Source: Microbacterium sufflavum (lineage in GTDB: Bacteria > Actinomycetota > Actinomycetes > Actinomycetales > Microbacteriaceae). From it: a stretch of DNA of 64,000 nucleotides. Positions 27,392-35,857 of the stretch are shown in pieces; positions within the stretch are counted from its first letter, which is position 1; every line of letters starts with the position of its first letter. The DNA lies in assembly GCF_023101165.1 (NCBI RefSeq), contig NZ_CP078076.1, positions 2,418,001-2,482,000 on the forward strand, read 5' to 3'. The translations under genes were made by a program, and so were the position numbers. Under the pieces are notes generated by a model. It had not been told where the DNA came from. It saw only the letters and a program-made list of their open reading frames with translations, and ran no database searches.

Positions 27392-28009
27392 ATGCAGTTC
27401 GAGCCGGGGGACCGTCGCCGGGTGCTGCCGCGCCATCTGCGACCGGCACCGGCTCCCGAGGTCTTCGCGTACGCCATCCGGCCCGCGCGTCCCGCCGACC
27501 TCCCTCACGTGCGCGAGATCTACAACCACTTCGTGAGCAACTCGGCGGTCACGCTCGACGAGCGCCGCAGCACGATCCCGTCCTGGCGGGAGAAGTATGC
27601 GCTGCTCGACCGTCTCGGGCTCCCGTTCCTGGTGGCGGTGTCGCCATCGGGGGCCGTGCTGGGCTACGCGGTGGCGCAGCCGTGGGCGGGCAAGAACGCG
27701 TACCGCTACACGGTCGAGGACTCGATCTACCTCGGCCCGGGGGCGGGCGGGAAGGGGCTGGGGTCGGCGCTCCTGCAGGCGCTCATCGAGGCGTGCGAGC
27801 AGCGCGGCATCCGCGAGATGGTCGCGGTGATCAGCGACCGCGGGGCCGAGGCGTCGATCCGGTTGCACGAGAAGCTCGGCTTCGTCGAGGCGGGGCGGAT
27901 GGGACGCGTCGGACACAAGTTCGGCCGCGACCTCGGCACCGTGTATCTGCGCCGGGCGCTGCGCCCGTCCCGGCCGCGTCGCGGCGCGCTGTTCGGCCGC
28001 TCCCGCTGA
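27392..28009 (+). CDS. GNAT N-acetyltransferase, phosphinothricin acetyltransferase-like
   Basis: 205 residues. After about 25 variable residues comes a GNAT domain: 'IRPARPADLPHVREIYNHFVSNSAVTLDE', the acetyl-CoA loop 'GAGGKGLGSALLQALI' and 'ASIRLHEKLGFVEAGRMGRVGHKFGRDLGTVYL', which matches the PAT/YwnH branch that acetylates phosphinothricin or methionine sulfoximine-type amino acids. The substrate here is inferred from family only. It is convergent with the ABC transporter operon, 3 nt apart. Confidence 0.85.
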   Translation: MQFEPGDRRRVLPRHLRPAPAPEVFAYAIRPARPADLPHVREIYNHFVSNSAVTLDERRSTIPSWREKYALLDRLGLPFLVAVSPSGAVLGYAVAQPWAGKNAYRYTVEDSIYLGPGAGGKGLGSALLQALIEACEQRGIREMVAVISDRGAEASIRLHEKLGFVEAGRMGRVGHKFGRDLGTVYLRRALRPSRPRRGALFGRSR

Positions 28010-28012
28010 ACC

Positions 28013-28810
28013 TCAGCCCTCCGCAGGCCCGGGGATGACCGGGATCGCCGCCAGCAGCGCCCGCGTGTAGTCGTGCGCGGGGTGCAGCAGCACGTCCGCC
28101 GTCGCACCGCGCTCGACGATGCGGCCGTCCTTCATCACCACGACCGTGTCGCACAGGTTCTGCACCACGCCGATGTCGTGCGAGACGAGCAGCAGCGTCA
28201 GCTCGGAGGTCGCCTTGAGCTCGCGCAGCAGGTCGAGGATCTGCGCGCGCACCGTGACGTCGAGGGCGGACAGCGGCTCGTCGCCCACGAGGATGCGCGG
28301 ACGATGCACGATCGCGCGGGCGAGGGCGATGCGCTGCCGCTGCCCACCGGAGAACTCGTGCGGGTAGCGGTCGCCCATGTCCGGCTCGAGCCCGACCTGG
28401 GCGAGCACTTCCCGTACGCGTGCCCGGTGGTCGCCCTCGATGCCCAGGGCCCACAGGGGCTCCCGCACGATCTGGCCCGCGGTCATGCGGGGGTCGAGCG
28501 ACGCGTACGGGTCCTGGAACACGAGCCCGGTCTGCCGTCGCAGCCAGTGCAGCGCCCGGGCGGAGGCCGCGGCGTCGACCGCGCGACCGTCCACCGCGAC
28601 CGTTCCGGCGGTCGGGCGGTCGAGCCCGAGGAGCAGCCGCACCAGGGTGGACTTGCCCGACCCCGACTCGCCGATGATGCCGACCGACGACCCCTCGACC
28701 ACGTCGAGGTCGGTGGGCTCCAGCGCGGTCTGCCGCCGCGTGCGCTCGAAGGTCGTGCGCTTCGGTACCACGAAGTCCCGCCGCAGTCCGCGCGCCTCGA
28801 TCAGGCTCAT
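28013..28810 (-). CDS. Oligopeptide-type ABC transporter ATP-binding protein (OppF-like)
   Basis: About 265 residues. Walker A '[16 protein letters not shown]', signature '[15 protein letters not shown]', Walker B '[12 protein letters not shown]'. '[20 protein letters not shown]' is typical of the OppF/DppF subunit, which pairs with the OppD-like protein encoded upstream. ATG 28810 overlaps the upstream stop (ATGA); an upstream in-frame ATG at 28834 would overlap by 28 nt and is less likely. It is the last gene of the operon that starts at 32950. Confidence 0.92.
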   Translation of the reverse strand: MSLIEARGLRRDFVVPKRTTFERTRRQTALEPTDLDVVEGSSVGIIGESGSGKSTLVRLLLGLDRPTAGTVAVDGRAVDAAASARALHWLRRQTGLVFQDPYASLDPRMTAGQIVREPLWALGIEGDHRARVREVLAQVGLEPDMGDRYPHEFSGGQRQRIALARAIVHRPRILVGDEPLSALDVTVRAQILDLLRELKATSELTLLLVSHDIGVVQNLCDTVVVMKDGRIVERGATADVLLHPAHDYTRALLAAIPVIPGPAEG

Positions 28811-29598
28811 GCCGCACCGCCTTCCGGCCGCCACAGGGTGGCGGTCGCATCGCGCAGCAGCCCCTGCGTCACGGGGGAGGCGGGGGTGCTCAGCAGGGTC
28901 GACACGGGTGCGGCCTCGACGACCCTGCCGTGTTCGAGCACCACGCCCTCGGTCGCCACCTGGGCCAGCACCGCGAGGTCGTGCGTGATGAACACGAGCG
29001 ACATGCCCTCGGCTTCCACGAGCCCCAGCAGCAGGGACAGGATCTCCGCCTGGATCGTCACGTCGAGCGCCGTGGTGGGTTCGTCGGCGATGAGCAGCCG
29101 AGGGCGGCAGGCGAGGGCCATCGCGATCGCCACCCGCTGCCGCTGCCCGCCCGAGAGCTGGTGCGGGTAGCGGTCGACGATGGTCTCGGGGGCGGGGAGC
29201 CGCACGCGTGCTGCCTGGGCGATCGCGCGCTCCCTGGCCTCGCGCTTCCCGAGACCCTGGTGGATGCGGATCGACTCGGCGATCTGCCGCCCCACGGTAC
29301 GGATCGGGTTCAGGGCGGTGCGGGGCTCCTGGAACACGATGCCGATGTCGTCGCCGCGCAGCCGCGCGAGCTCCCGGTCGGGAAGGCCGATCAGCTCGGT
29401 GCCGTCCCAGCGGATGCTGCCGTGCGCGGTCGCCCCGTCCGGGAGCAGCCCGAGCACTGCAAGCGCCGTGAGCGACTTTCCGGAGCCGGATTCGCCGATC
29501 AGCCCGACCCTGGCGCCATCGGGCACCTCGAACGACACGCCGTCGACCAGGCGTCGCCCGTCGAGCTCGACGACCAGGTCCTCCACCACCAGGCTCAC
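28807..29598 (-). CDS. Oligopeptide-type ABC transporter ATP-binding protein (OppD-like)
   Basis: 263 residues. Walker A '[19 protein letters not shown]', signature '[16 protein letters not shown]', Walker B '[13 protein letters not shown]', and '[30 protein letters not shown]', the OppD/DppD Q-loop region. The C-terminal extension with iron-sulfur-like cysteines found in some OppD proteins is not present. GTG 29598 overlaps the end of the permease gene (GTGA), and its own stop overlaps the OppF-like ATG. Confidence 0.92.
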   Translation of the reverse strand: MSLVVEDLVVELDGRRLVDGVSFEVPDGARVGLIGESGSGKSLTALAVLGLLPDGATAHGSIRWDGTELIGLPDRELARLRGDDIGIVFQEPRTALNPIRTVGRQIAESIRIHQGLGKREARERAIAQAARVRLPAPETIVDRYPHQLSGGQRQRVAIAMALACRPRLLIADEPTTALDVTIQAEILSLLLGLVEAEGMSLVFITHDLAVLAQVATEGVVLEHGRVVEAAPVSTLLSTPASPVTQGLLRDATATLWRPEGGAA

Positions 29599-30464
29599 GC
29601 GACCACCGCCGGGGTGTGCGTCTCGGCGGCGCGGTGCCGCAGGGTCGGGTCGGTCGCCTCGCGCAGTCCGTCGCCCAGCAGGTTGAGCGCCAGCACCGTG
29701 AGGGTGATGGTCAGTCCCGGCCAGATGACCGTGAGCGGGTGCACGCCGATGTAGCGCTGCAGATCGGCGAGCAGCAGACCCCAGCTCGGCTCGACCACCG
29801 AGGCGCCGAAGCCGAGGTAGGACAGGCCGGCCTCGGCGAGCACGGCCACCGCCATCGACCACGACAGCTGCACGATGAACACCGGGGCCACGTTCGGCAG
29901 CAGGTGGCGCACGAGCGTCTGCGCCGGTGTCAGCCCCGAGGCGCGGGCGGCGAGGATGAAGTCGCTCTGCTGCACGCGGCGCAGCTCGGGGCGCGTGACC
30001 CGGGCGATGTTCACGCCGAACCCGATGCCGACCGCCCAGATGACGACCCACAGCGACCCGCCCCACACCGACGAGATCATCATCGCGATGAGCAGCACCG
30101 GGAAGGCGATCAGGATGTCGACGAGCACGGCCACGGTCTCGCGCACGAGCCGCGTGGTGAGCGCTCCGAGGGCCGCGAGCGCGATGCCGACGAGCGTGGC
30201 GATGAGGCCGGCGCCGACACTGACGAACACGGTCGTGCGGGCGCCGGCCATCAGCAGACTGAGGATGTCGCGCCCGGTGTCGTCGGTGCCCAGCAGGTGG
30301 GGGAGGCCCGGCGGCAGCCAACGGTCGCCGATGTCGGAGGCGCGCGGGTCGAACGGCGTCCAGAACAGCGATACGAGGGCCGCGAGCGCGATCACGGCGA
30401 CCACGATCAGGCCGAAGCGTCCGGTCGCGGTCTGCCACAGCCGGTGCAGCCAGCGGGGGGTCAT
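29595..30464 (-). CDS. Oligopeptide-type ABC transporter permease (DppC-like)
   Basis: 289 residues with about six membrane segments. 'FDPRASDIGDRWLPPGLPHLLGTDDTGRDILSLLMAGAR' is the extracytoplasmic loop signature of DppC/OppC subunits, and 'AARASGLTPAQTLVRHLLPNVAPVFI' the EAA loop that docks onto the ATPases. ATG 30464 overlaps the DppB-like stop. The permease couples peptide (or similar solute) entry to ATP use. Confidence 0.92.
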   Translation of the reverse strand: MTPRWLHRLWQTATGRFGLIVVAVIALAALVSLFWTPFDPRASDIGDRWLPPGLPHLLGTDDTGRDILSLLMAGARTTVFVSVGAGLIATLVGIALAALGALTTRLVRETVAVLVDILIAFPVLLIAMMISSVWGGSLWVVIWAVGIGFGVNIARVTRPELRRVQQSDFILAARASGLTPAQTLVRHLLPNVAPVFIVQLSWSMAVAVLAEAGLSYLGFGASVVEPSWGLLLADLQRYIGVHPLTVIWPGLTITLTVLALNLLGDGLREATDPTLRHRAAETHTPAVVA

Positions 30465-31411
30465 GCGGCCTCCCGCTGTCTGGGGTCGATCGCGCGATGC
30501 AGCAGGTCGACCACGAAGCCCACGACCAGGACGAACCCGGTGAGCACGAGCAGCTCGCTCTGCACCTTGATCAGGTCGCGCGTGCCCACGTCGGCCACCA
30601 GCATCCGGCCGATGCCGGGCAGGGTGAACAGCTGCTCGATCACGACGGAGCCGACGATGATCCCGGCGACCTGGAGCCCGAGCACCGTCACGATCGACAG
30701 CCCGACCGCCGGGATGCCGTGCTGGATCAGGGCGCGCGTGCGGGTGAGCCCTTTGGCCGCGGCGGTGCGCACGAAATCCTGACCGGCGGCCTGGAGCGTG
30801 GCGCTGCGCACGAACCGCATGAGCATCGCGCCCTCCACGATCCCGATGGTCAGCGCGGGAAGCAGCAGCGCCTCGATGGCCCGGCCCGGTGTCGACCAGC
30901 CGGTGCGCGGAAAGCCCTGCGGCGGGAGCCAGCCGAGCCACACGGAGAACACCACGATCAGCATCATGCCCGCCCAGACCACCGGAACGGCCGCGAGCGC
31001 CTGCGCACCGACGCTGAGCGCCGTCCCGCCGCGCCGGCCGCGCAGAAGGGCCGCGAGGATCCCGAACGGCACGGCGATGAGCACCGCGATCAGCAGCGAC
31101 AGCAGGCCGAGCGGCACCGTGACCTGCGCCTTGAGCAGCAGCTCCTCGCCGACGGACGCGCCGGAGAGGAGGGAGGTGCCGAGGTCGCCGCGGAAGATGC
31201 CGCCGATCCAGTCGGTGTACTGCGCGAGCAGGGGACGGTTCAGGCCGAGCGACTCCCGGAGGGCTTCGACCTCGGAGGGCGAGGCCTGGGTCCCGGCGAT
31301 GAGCTGGGCGACGTCACCGGGGAACACCCGGAGGGTCAGGAAGATGAGCGCGCTCGACACGAGGAGCCCTGCGATGAGCAGGACCCCTCGGACGAGCGCG
31401 TAGCGCAGCAC
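30461..31411 (-). CDS. Oligopeptide-type ABC transporter permease (DppB-like)
   Basis: 316 residues with six predicted membrane segments. 'LRVFPGDVAQLIAGTQASPSEVEALRESLGLNRPLLAQYTDWIGGIFRGDLGTSLLSGASV' follows the DppB pattern; only the periplasmic loop differs between paralogues. The EAA loop is 'RTAAAKGLTRTRALIQHGIPAVGLSIVTV'. It lies 18 nt after the binding-protein gene, with which it is co-transcribed. Confidence 0.92.
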   Translation of the reverse strand: MLRYALVRGVLLIAGLLVSSALIFLTLRVFPGDVAQLIAGTQASPSEVEALRESLGLNRPLLAQYTDWIGGIFRGDLGTSLLSGASVGEELLLKAQVTVPLGLLSLLIAVLIAVPFGILAALLRGRRGGTALSVGAQALAAVPVVWAGMMLIVVFSVWLGWLPPQGFPRTGWSTPGRAIEALLLPALTIGIVEGAMLMRFVRSATLQAAGQDFVRTAAAKGLTRTRALIQHGIPAVGLSIVTVLGLQVAGIIVGSVVIEQLFTLPGIGRMLVADVGTRDLIKVQSELLVLTGFVLVVGFVVDLLHRAIDPRQREAA

Positions 31412-31429
31412 GGGGTCGGAACCGGGCGC

Positions 31430-32950
31430 TCAGTCGGCGCTGCTGACGGTGACGTCCGCCAGGTTGATGCGCGAGTTGATCGAGTCCTCCGGGAAGCCCG
31501 AGACGATCGGGCTGACCGCGGTGATGGTCTCGCCGTTGTACAGCCAGTCGGCCGCGTGGTCCTCCGACACGATGCGGGCGGCCTGGGCGAGCAGCTTCGC
31601 CGACGCGTCGGGGTCGACCTCGGCCAGCGCCTGGGCGTACAGGTCCTGCACCTCGGCGTTGTCGTAGCCGAAGTAGTAGTCCGGGTTGGCGAAGTTGCCG
31701 AAGTCGCGCGGCTCGACGTGCAGCACGAAGCTGAGGTCGTAGTCCTTGTTGGTGTAGACGTCTTCGAGCCAGGTCGGGAACTCCACCGAGTCGACCTCGA
31801 GGTTCACGCCGACCTTGTCGAAGTCGGAGATGAGTACCTTCGGGACGGTCGTGCCGTAGAACGAGGGGATCGTGAGCGTGAGGTCGAGGTCCTCCTGCCC
31901 CGCCTCGGCCAGCAGCTCCTTCGCGCGCTCCGGGTCGTAGGAGATCACGTCGGAGAGGTCCTCGTAGCCCGGGTCGAGCTCGGGGATCGGCCCGTACAGC
32001 GGGGTGCCGGCTCCGACGGCCTCGATCAGCGCGTCGTGGTCGATCGCCAGGCGCAGCGCCTCACGCACGCGCACGTCGTCGAGCGGCGCCTTCTTGTTGT
32101 TGAACGCGAGCGTGGCCTTGTCGGTCGTGCGGCCCTTCGTGAGGGTGAAGTCGCCGGAGTCCTCCAGCTGTGATGCGAGGTTCGGGTCGACGGCGGTGAG
32201 CACGTCGACGTCGCCGGCGAGCGCCGCGTTCACGCCGGCGGTGAAGTCGGGGATGTACTGGAACTCGACCTCGGCGACGCTCACCGGGTCGCCCCAGTAC
32301 TCGTCGTTGCGCGCGAACGTGATGGTGCTGCCCTTGTTCCAGCGCGAGAGCGTGAACGGGCCGGTGCCGTTCTCCGCGGTCTTCAGATCGGTCGTGTCGC
32401 CGGTCTTGAACACGAGCCCGGCCGGGCCCGTGAGTGCGAACAGGAAGTTCTGGTTCGGCGCGGACAGCACGATCTGCACGGTGGTCGGGTCGGGGGCGGT
32501 GATCGAGGCGACCGACGCGAACTCGGCGTTGCCCTGCACGGTGGCGTCGGTGCGCACGGTCTCGTACGACGACACGACGTCGGCGGAGGTCAGGGGAGTG
32601 CCGTCGTGGAAGACGACCCCGTCGTTCAGCGTGAACGTGTAGGTCAGCCCGTCGTCCGACACCTCGTAGTCCGAGGCCAGACGCCCCTCGATCTCGTTCT
32701 CCTGCGTGCGGCTGACGAGGCCCTCGTAGATGTTGTCGATGAGGATCTGCTCGAGGGCGGCGCCGCTCGTGTGGCGGATGTCGAGGTTGGTGGGCTCGAG
32801 CACGAGCCCCACGTGCAGCGTCGCGTTCGAATCGGGCTCGCCGGTCCCGGTGGAGGGTCCGGGCTCTGCGGAGCCGGAGCAGGCGCTGAGCACGACGGCG
32901 GTGGCCGCGAGTGCGGAGATCAGCGCGAGGCGTCGGTGACGAAAGAACAT
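31430..32950 (-). CDS. ABC transporter substrate-binding lipoprotein (SBP_bac_5)
   Basis: 506 residues. A lipoprotein signal ends in the lipobox L-S-A-C (C24), followed by a Ser/Gly/Pro-rich tether. The rest is the extracellular-solute-binding family 5 fold: 'LHVGLVLEPTNLDIRHTSGAALEQILIDNIYEGL', 'DYEVSDDGLTYTFTLNDGVVFHDGTPLTSADVV', 'VREALRLAIDHDALIEAV'. It captures peptides or peptide-like solutes at the membrane and passes them to the permeases. AGAGGAAA lies before the ATG. First gene of the five-gene importer operon. Confidence 0.93.
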   Translation of the reverse strand: MFFRHRRLALISALAATAVVLSACSGSAEPGPSTGTGEPDSNATLHVGLVLEPTNLDIRHTSGAALEQILIDNIYEGLVSRTQENEIEGRLASDYEVSDDGLTYTFTLNDGVVFHDGTPLTSADVVSSYETVRTDATVQGNAEFASVASITAPDPTTVQIVLSAPNQNFLFALTGPAGLVFKTGDTTDLKTAENGTGPFTLSRWNKGSTITFARNDEYWGDPVSVAEVEFQYIPDFTAGVNAALAGDVDVLTAVDPNLASQLEDSGDFTLTKGRTTDKATLAFNNKKAPLDDVRVREALRLAIDHDALIEAVGAGTPLYGPIPELDPGYEDLSDVISYDPERAKELLAEAGQEDLDLTLTIPSFYGTTVPKVLISDFDKVGVNLEVDSVEFPTWLEDVYTNKDYDLSFVLHVEPRDFGNFANPDYYFGYDNAEVQDLYAQALAEVDPDASAKLLAQAARIVSEDHAADWLYNGETITAVSPIVSGFPEDSINSRINLADVTVSSAD

Positions 32951-33022
32951 GGGTGTTTCCTCTCGGTGCGGCAGGTGCTGTGTGCCGGTGGGACGAGCCT
33001 AGGGTTGCGGGGAGGTGCGGGG

Positions 33023-33064
33023 GTCGGCGACGGAACGGAACGTCATATTCCGCCGGTCGCCGAC
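33023..33064. terminator. Hairpin spanning the hydrolase stop codon
   Basis: A 9-bp perfect inverted repeat (GTCGGCGAC / GTCGCCGAC) with an inner GGAA/TTCC pair in the loop. It straddles the stop codon of the hydrolase (33043) and sits upstream of the transporter operon, so it may separate the two minus-strand transcripts. Confidence 0.45.
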
Positions 33065-33969
33065 GTGGTGCGCGAGGTCAGGAGCGCAGCCAGCTCGGCG
33101 GGCGCGGTCTCCTGCACGTTGTGGGTGGCGTCGAGCACCACCACGCGGGCGGCGGGGAGGCGGCGCTGCAGCTCGGCGGCGTCCTCGGCGCTCACGAAGC
33201 CCCGCTCCGCCCGGACCAGCGTCAGCGGGGAGCGCACGCCGGCGAGGTCGTCCCAGCCGGTCTCGTGCAGGACGGACGGGGCGGCCGGGGTGCCGGGGTC
33301 GTGCGCCGACAGCGCCTGCGCCGCGAGGTGGGCGAAGTGGTGCTTCCACTCGATCCGGCCGTCGTCGCGCACACGCGTGTTGAGGAAGACGCCGCGCTCG
33401 GTCTCGGGGCGGGTGCCGCCGAAGCCGAGCGCCATGGCCTTGTCGACCAGCTCGTCGCGAGTGGCGAAGTCGGTCGGGCCCTCGTAGAACGCCCGCAGCG
33501 CCGCGGGGCCGGCGGTCACGTCCACTCCCGGCGTGATGTCGACGACCACGAGTTCGGCCACGAGGTCGGGGCGGGCCGCGGCGAGGGCGGCGCCGGTGAG
33601 CCCGCCGAGGGACTGGCCGACGACCACCTGCGGCTGAGTCGTCCAGGCGTCGAGCGCGGCGGCCACGTCGGCGGCGAGCACGCGCGGGGTGTAGTCGGCG
33701 TCGTCGCGCCACGAGGAGTCGCCGTGACCGGCGAGGTCGATCGCGAGCACCGGCTGCTGCAGGGCCAGCGCGGTCGTGTCCCACGTGTGCGCGTTGAGCC
33801 CGGCCCCGTGCAGGAGCGTGATCCGGGGCTCGCCCGTGCCGAACCGGAGGGCGCTGAGGGTGCGGCCGTCCGCGAGCGGTAGTGTCAGGCGCTGCACCTC
33901 CGGGAGGGGGACGCCGAGCGCTTCGGCCTGTGCGGGAAGATAGGTGAACTCGCTGGTGTCGATCGCCAC
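33043..33969 (-). CDS. Alpha/beta hydrolase
   Basis: 308 residues. 'LLHGAGLNAHTWDTTALALQQPVLAIDLAGHGDS' is the oxyanion-hole and strand 3-4 region, and the nucleophile is the serine in 'VVGQSLGGLTGAAL'. 'LTLVRAERGFVSAEDAAELQ' and 'VVVLDATHNVQETAPAELAALL' carry the acid and the catalytic histidine. It looks like an esterase or epoxide-hydrolase-type enzyme; the substrate is unknown. The frame stays open upstream, but GTG 33969 has a -10-like CAGAAT ending 6 nt before it and marks where conserved-looking sequence begins. Confidence 0.85.
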   Translation of the reverse strand: MAIDTSEFTYLPAQAEALGVPLPEVQRLTLPLADGRTLSALRFGTGEPRITLLHGAGLNAHTWDTTALALQQPVLAIDLAGHGDSSWRDDADYTPRVLAADVAAALDAWTTQPQVVVGQSLGGLTGAALAAARPDLVAELVVVDITPGVDVTAGPAALRAFYEGPTDFATRDELVDKAMALGFGGTRPETERGVFLNTRVRDDGRIEWKHHFAHLAAQALSAHDPGTPAAPSVLHETGWDDLAGVRSPLTLVRAERGFVSAEDAAELQRRLPAARVVVLDATHNVQETAPAELAALLTSRTTSATGGI

Positions 33970-33975
33970 GGGGCT

Positions 33976-33981
33976 ATTCTG
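33976..33981 (-). promoter_or_regulatory. Leaderless-type -10 hexamer of the hydrolase (CAGAAT)
   Basis: CAGAAT on the minus strand ends 6 nt before GTG 33969. Confidence 0.4.
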
Positions 33982-34134
33982 CGCCCCTGCCACGCCGACG
34001 CGGAAATGCGAGAGCATTGTGACAAGAAGCTGCGGTCGATTACTTCTCGTTTCGATGTACATCATGGCGAGTAGCTTGACCTTCTGCATTTCCGGGTGTG
34101 CGCGCTCGCCGGTCGCTGCGCCTCGACCGCGCCA

Positions 34135-34140
34135 TATCAT
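34135..34140 (+). promoter_or_regulatory. Leaderless-type -10 hexamer (TATCAT)
   Basis: TATCAT ends 6 nt before ATG 34147. GGAGG lies in the gap but too close to the start for normal use. Confidence 0.5.
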
Positions 34141-34146
34141 GGAGGC

Positions 34147-34623
34147 ATGACCGAACAGCGCGTGCATCTCTCCAAGACCGAGCCGGCTGCGTATCAGGCC
34201 CTCGACGCGTTCTCCAAGACGGTCGGCTCCATCTGTGCGGCGAACGGGATCGATGACCGGCTCAAGGAGCTCGTCATGATCCACTGCTCGCAATTGAACG
34301 GGTGCAGCTATTGCACGCGCATCCATGTCGATCGCGCGGCCGCCGCCGGGATCGACGCCGACACACTCACGCAGATCCCCGTGTGGCGCGAGAGCGGGGT
34401 CTTCAGCGACCGGGAGCGGGCGGCGCTCGAGCTCGCCGAGGCGTTCACGTTCATCGCGGAGGACGGCATCTCCGACGAGGTGTACGACCTGGTCGGCAGC
34501 GTCTTCACCGAGAAGGAGTACGCCGCGCTGAGCTGGGCCTGCGTATCGATCAACGCGTTCAACCGCATCGTCATCGCCGGTCGCTACCCGGTGCCGCCGC
34601 GCACCGCACCGGCCGCGTCATGA
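34147..34623 (+). CDS. Carboxymuconolactone decarboxylase (AhpD-like) family protein
   Basis: 158 residues, one CMD domain. The redox centre is C53-S-Y-C56 with H60 ('NGCSYCTRIHVDRA') and E41, the AhpD-type CxxC proton relay that reduces peroxides or partner proteins. So it is more likely a small alkylhydroperoxidase than a true decarboxylase. The 3' end overlaps the phosphatase gene (ATGA), making a two-gene operon. It has its own -10-like hexamer. Confidence 0.88.
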   Translation: MTEQRVHLSKTEPAAYQALDAFSKTVGSICAANGIDDRLKELVMIHCSQLNGCSYCTRIHVDRAAAAGIDADTLTQIPVWRESGVFSDRERAALELAEAFTFIAEDGISDEVYDLVGSVFTEKEYAALSWACVSINAFNRIVIAGRYPVPPRTAPAAS

Positions 34624-35333
34624 CCGTTCTCGACGTCGAGGGCGTCTCGAACGTCCGAGACGTGGGCGGGATGCCGGCGGAAGGTGGGCGCATCCGCTCG
34701 GGTGTGCTGCTGCGGTCCGGTCAGCTCTCCACCGCGACGCCCGCCGGGGCCGCTGTCCTGCGGGACGCCGTGGCGCGCATCGTGGATCTGCGCGACGGGG
34801 AGGAGGTCGCCGCGGAGCCGAGCGAGATCGACGGGCCGGAGACGACGCACCTGCCGCTCTTCCTCGGGTCCGTCCGCTCCTTCTTCGAGTCGGACGTGAG
34901 CCTCGACGACCTGTACCTTCACCTGCTGGAGGAGAGCGGCGACCGGCTGGTGGAGGCCGTCCGCATCATCGCCGCCGGCGACCCGACCCTGGTGCACTGC
35001 ACGGTGGGCAAGGACCGCACCGGGGTGACCGTCGCGCTCGCCCTGTCGGCCGTCGGCGCCGATCGGGAGGCGGTGATCGCGGATTACGCGCTCACCGAGT
35101 CTCAGCTGCCGCCGGAGCGCTCGCGGCGCATCGCCGAGTATCTGCGCTCACAGCACCCGGAGGCGGTGCACGCGGTGACCCTTGCCACGCAGTCGCCCGC
35201 CGACGTCATGCGACGGCTGCTCGCGCAGGTCGATGAGCGCTGGGGCTCGGCGGCGGGATACCTGCGCGCCAACGGCATGACCGAGGGCGAGCTCGACGCC
35301 CTGCGTGCCGCCCTGGTCGAGCCCATCGACTGA
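34620..35333 (+). CDS. Tyrosine-protein phosphatase (MptpB/LipA-like, Y_phosphatase3)
   Basis: 237 residues. The P-loop is 'HCTVGKDRTGV' with catalytic C127 and R133; the lysine-aspartate in GKDRTG is the mark of the MptpB/LipA group, which also act on phosphoinositides. 'VSNVRDVGGMPAEGGRIRSGVLLRSGQLS' is the family's N-terminal signature. It has no signal peptide, unlike some secreted homologues. It is coupled to the AhpD-like gene before it. Cytoplasmic tyrosine or lipid phosphatase; substrate unknown. Confidence 0.88.
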   Translation: MTVLDVEGVSNVRDVGGMPAEGGRIRSGVLLRSGQLSTATPAGAAVLRDAVARIVDLRDGEEVAAEPSEIDGPETTHLPLFLGSVRSFFESDVSLDDLYLHLLEESGDRLVEAVRIIAAGDPTLVHCTVGKDRTGVTVALALSAVGADREAVIADYALTESQLPPERSRRIAEYLRSQHPEAVHAVTLATQSPADVMRRLLAQVDERWGSAAGYLRANGMTEGELDALRAALVEPID

Positions 35334-35348
35334 GGTCGCGAAGGAAGG

Positions 35349-35367
35349 TTAGGCAAGCCTTCACTTG
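35349..35367 (+). promoter_or_regulatory. Iron box (DtxR/IdeR-type operator)
   Basis: TTAGGCAAGCCTTCACTTG fits the 19-bp DtxR/IdeR consensus (TWAGGTWAGSCTWACCTWA) at 15 of 19 positions. It sits just upstream of a -10-like TAGCAT (35371-35376) of the siderophore-interacting protein gene, so Fe-bound repressor would block transcription. Confidence 0.75.
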
Positions 35368-35370
35368 GTG

Positions 35371-35376
35371 TAGCAT
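35371..35376 (+). promoter_or_regulatory. -10-like hexamer of the SIP-domain gene (TAGCAT)
   Basis: TAGCAT lies 3 nt after the iron box and 9 nt before ATG 35386. Confidence 0.5.
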
Positions 35377-35385
35377 GGAGCCATC

Positions 35386-35856
35386 ATGACCACCTCGCTC
35401 GAGATCCGCGGAGCCCGCGCTGCACGTCGTGCCGCGCGTCGCCGCGCCCACCACCTGGTGACGGCCGATGAGCACTCCCTCGCGGAGCTCGAGGCCTTCC
35501 TGGCCACGCTGCCCCTGTGTGCCTCCGGTCGCATCTTCATCGAGGTGCCCGAGGTGTCCGACATCGGCGTGATCGAGGCACCCGGTCGCATGACGGTCAC
35601 CTGGCTCGCGCGTGGACAGCGCTCGGGAACCCCGGGCAGCGGTCGCGCCTGCGCCGCGGGACAGGCGCTCGCCCGTGCCACCTGCGCCTGGGCCGACGAG
35701 ATGATGTGCGACGACGAGGTGGAGACCCACGTCACGCTGCTGGGCGGCTACCTCGGCACGGCCGACATCGTCGAGCACCTCACCGGCGCCCTCGGCATCG
35801 CCCCCGGTCTGATCCACGCACCGGAGCGCTTCGGCCTCCTGCCGATCGCGCGCTGA
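35386..35856 (+). CDS. Stand-alone SIP-domain (siderophore-interacting) protein
   Basis: 156 residues matching only the C-terminal NAD(P)H-binding part of siderophore-interacting reductases: 'HHLVTADEHSLAELEAFLATLPLCASGRIFIEVP' and 'VTWLARGQRSGTPGSGRACAAGQALARATCAWADEM'. The flavin-binding half is absent; there is no frameshift or fragment of it upstream, so this is a short form, not a broken gene. It probably helps to release iron from siderophores or acts with another reductase. The iron box in front agrees with an iron-starvation role. Confidence 0.85.
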   Translation: MTTSLEIRGARAARRAARRRAHHLVTADEHSLAELEAFLATLPLCASGRIFIEVPEVSDIGVIEAPGRMTVTWLARGQRSGTPGSGRACAAGQALARATCAWADEMMCDDEVETHVTLLGGYLGTADIVEHLTGALGIAPGLIHAPERFGLLPIAR

Positions 35857-35857
35857 C

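Noticed and set aside
35386..35856. The SIP-domain gene as a truncated pseudogene
   Set aside because: It has a proper start, iron box and promoter and an intact domain to its end; no remnant of a flavin domain is present upstream.
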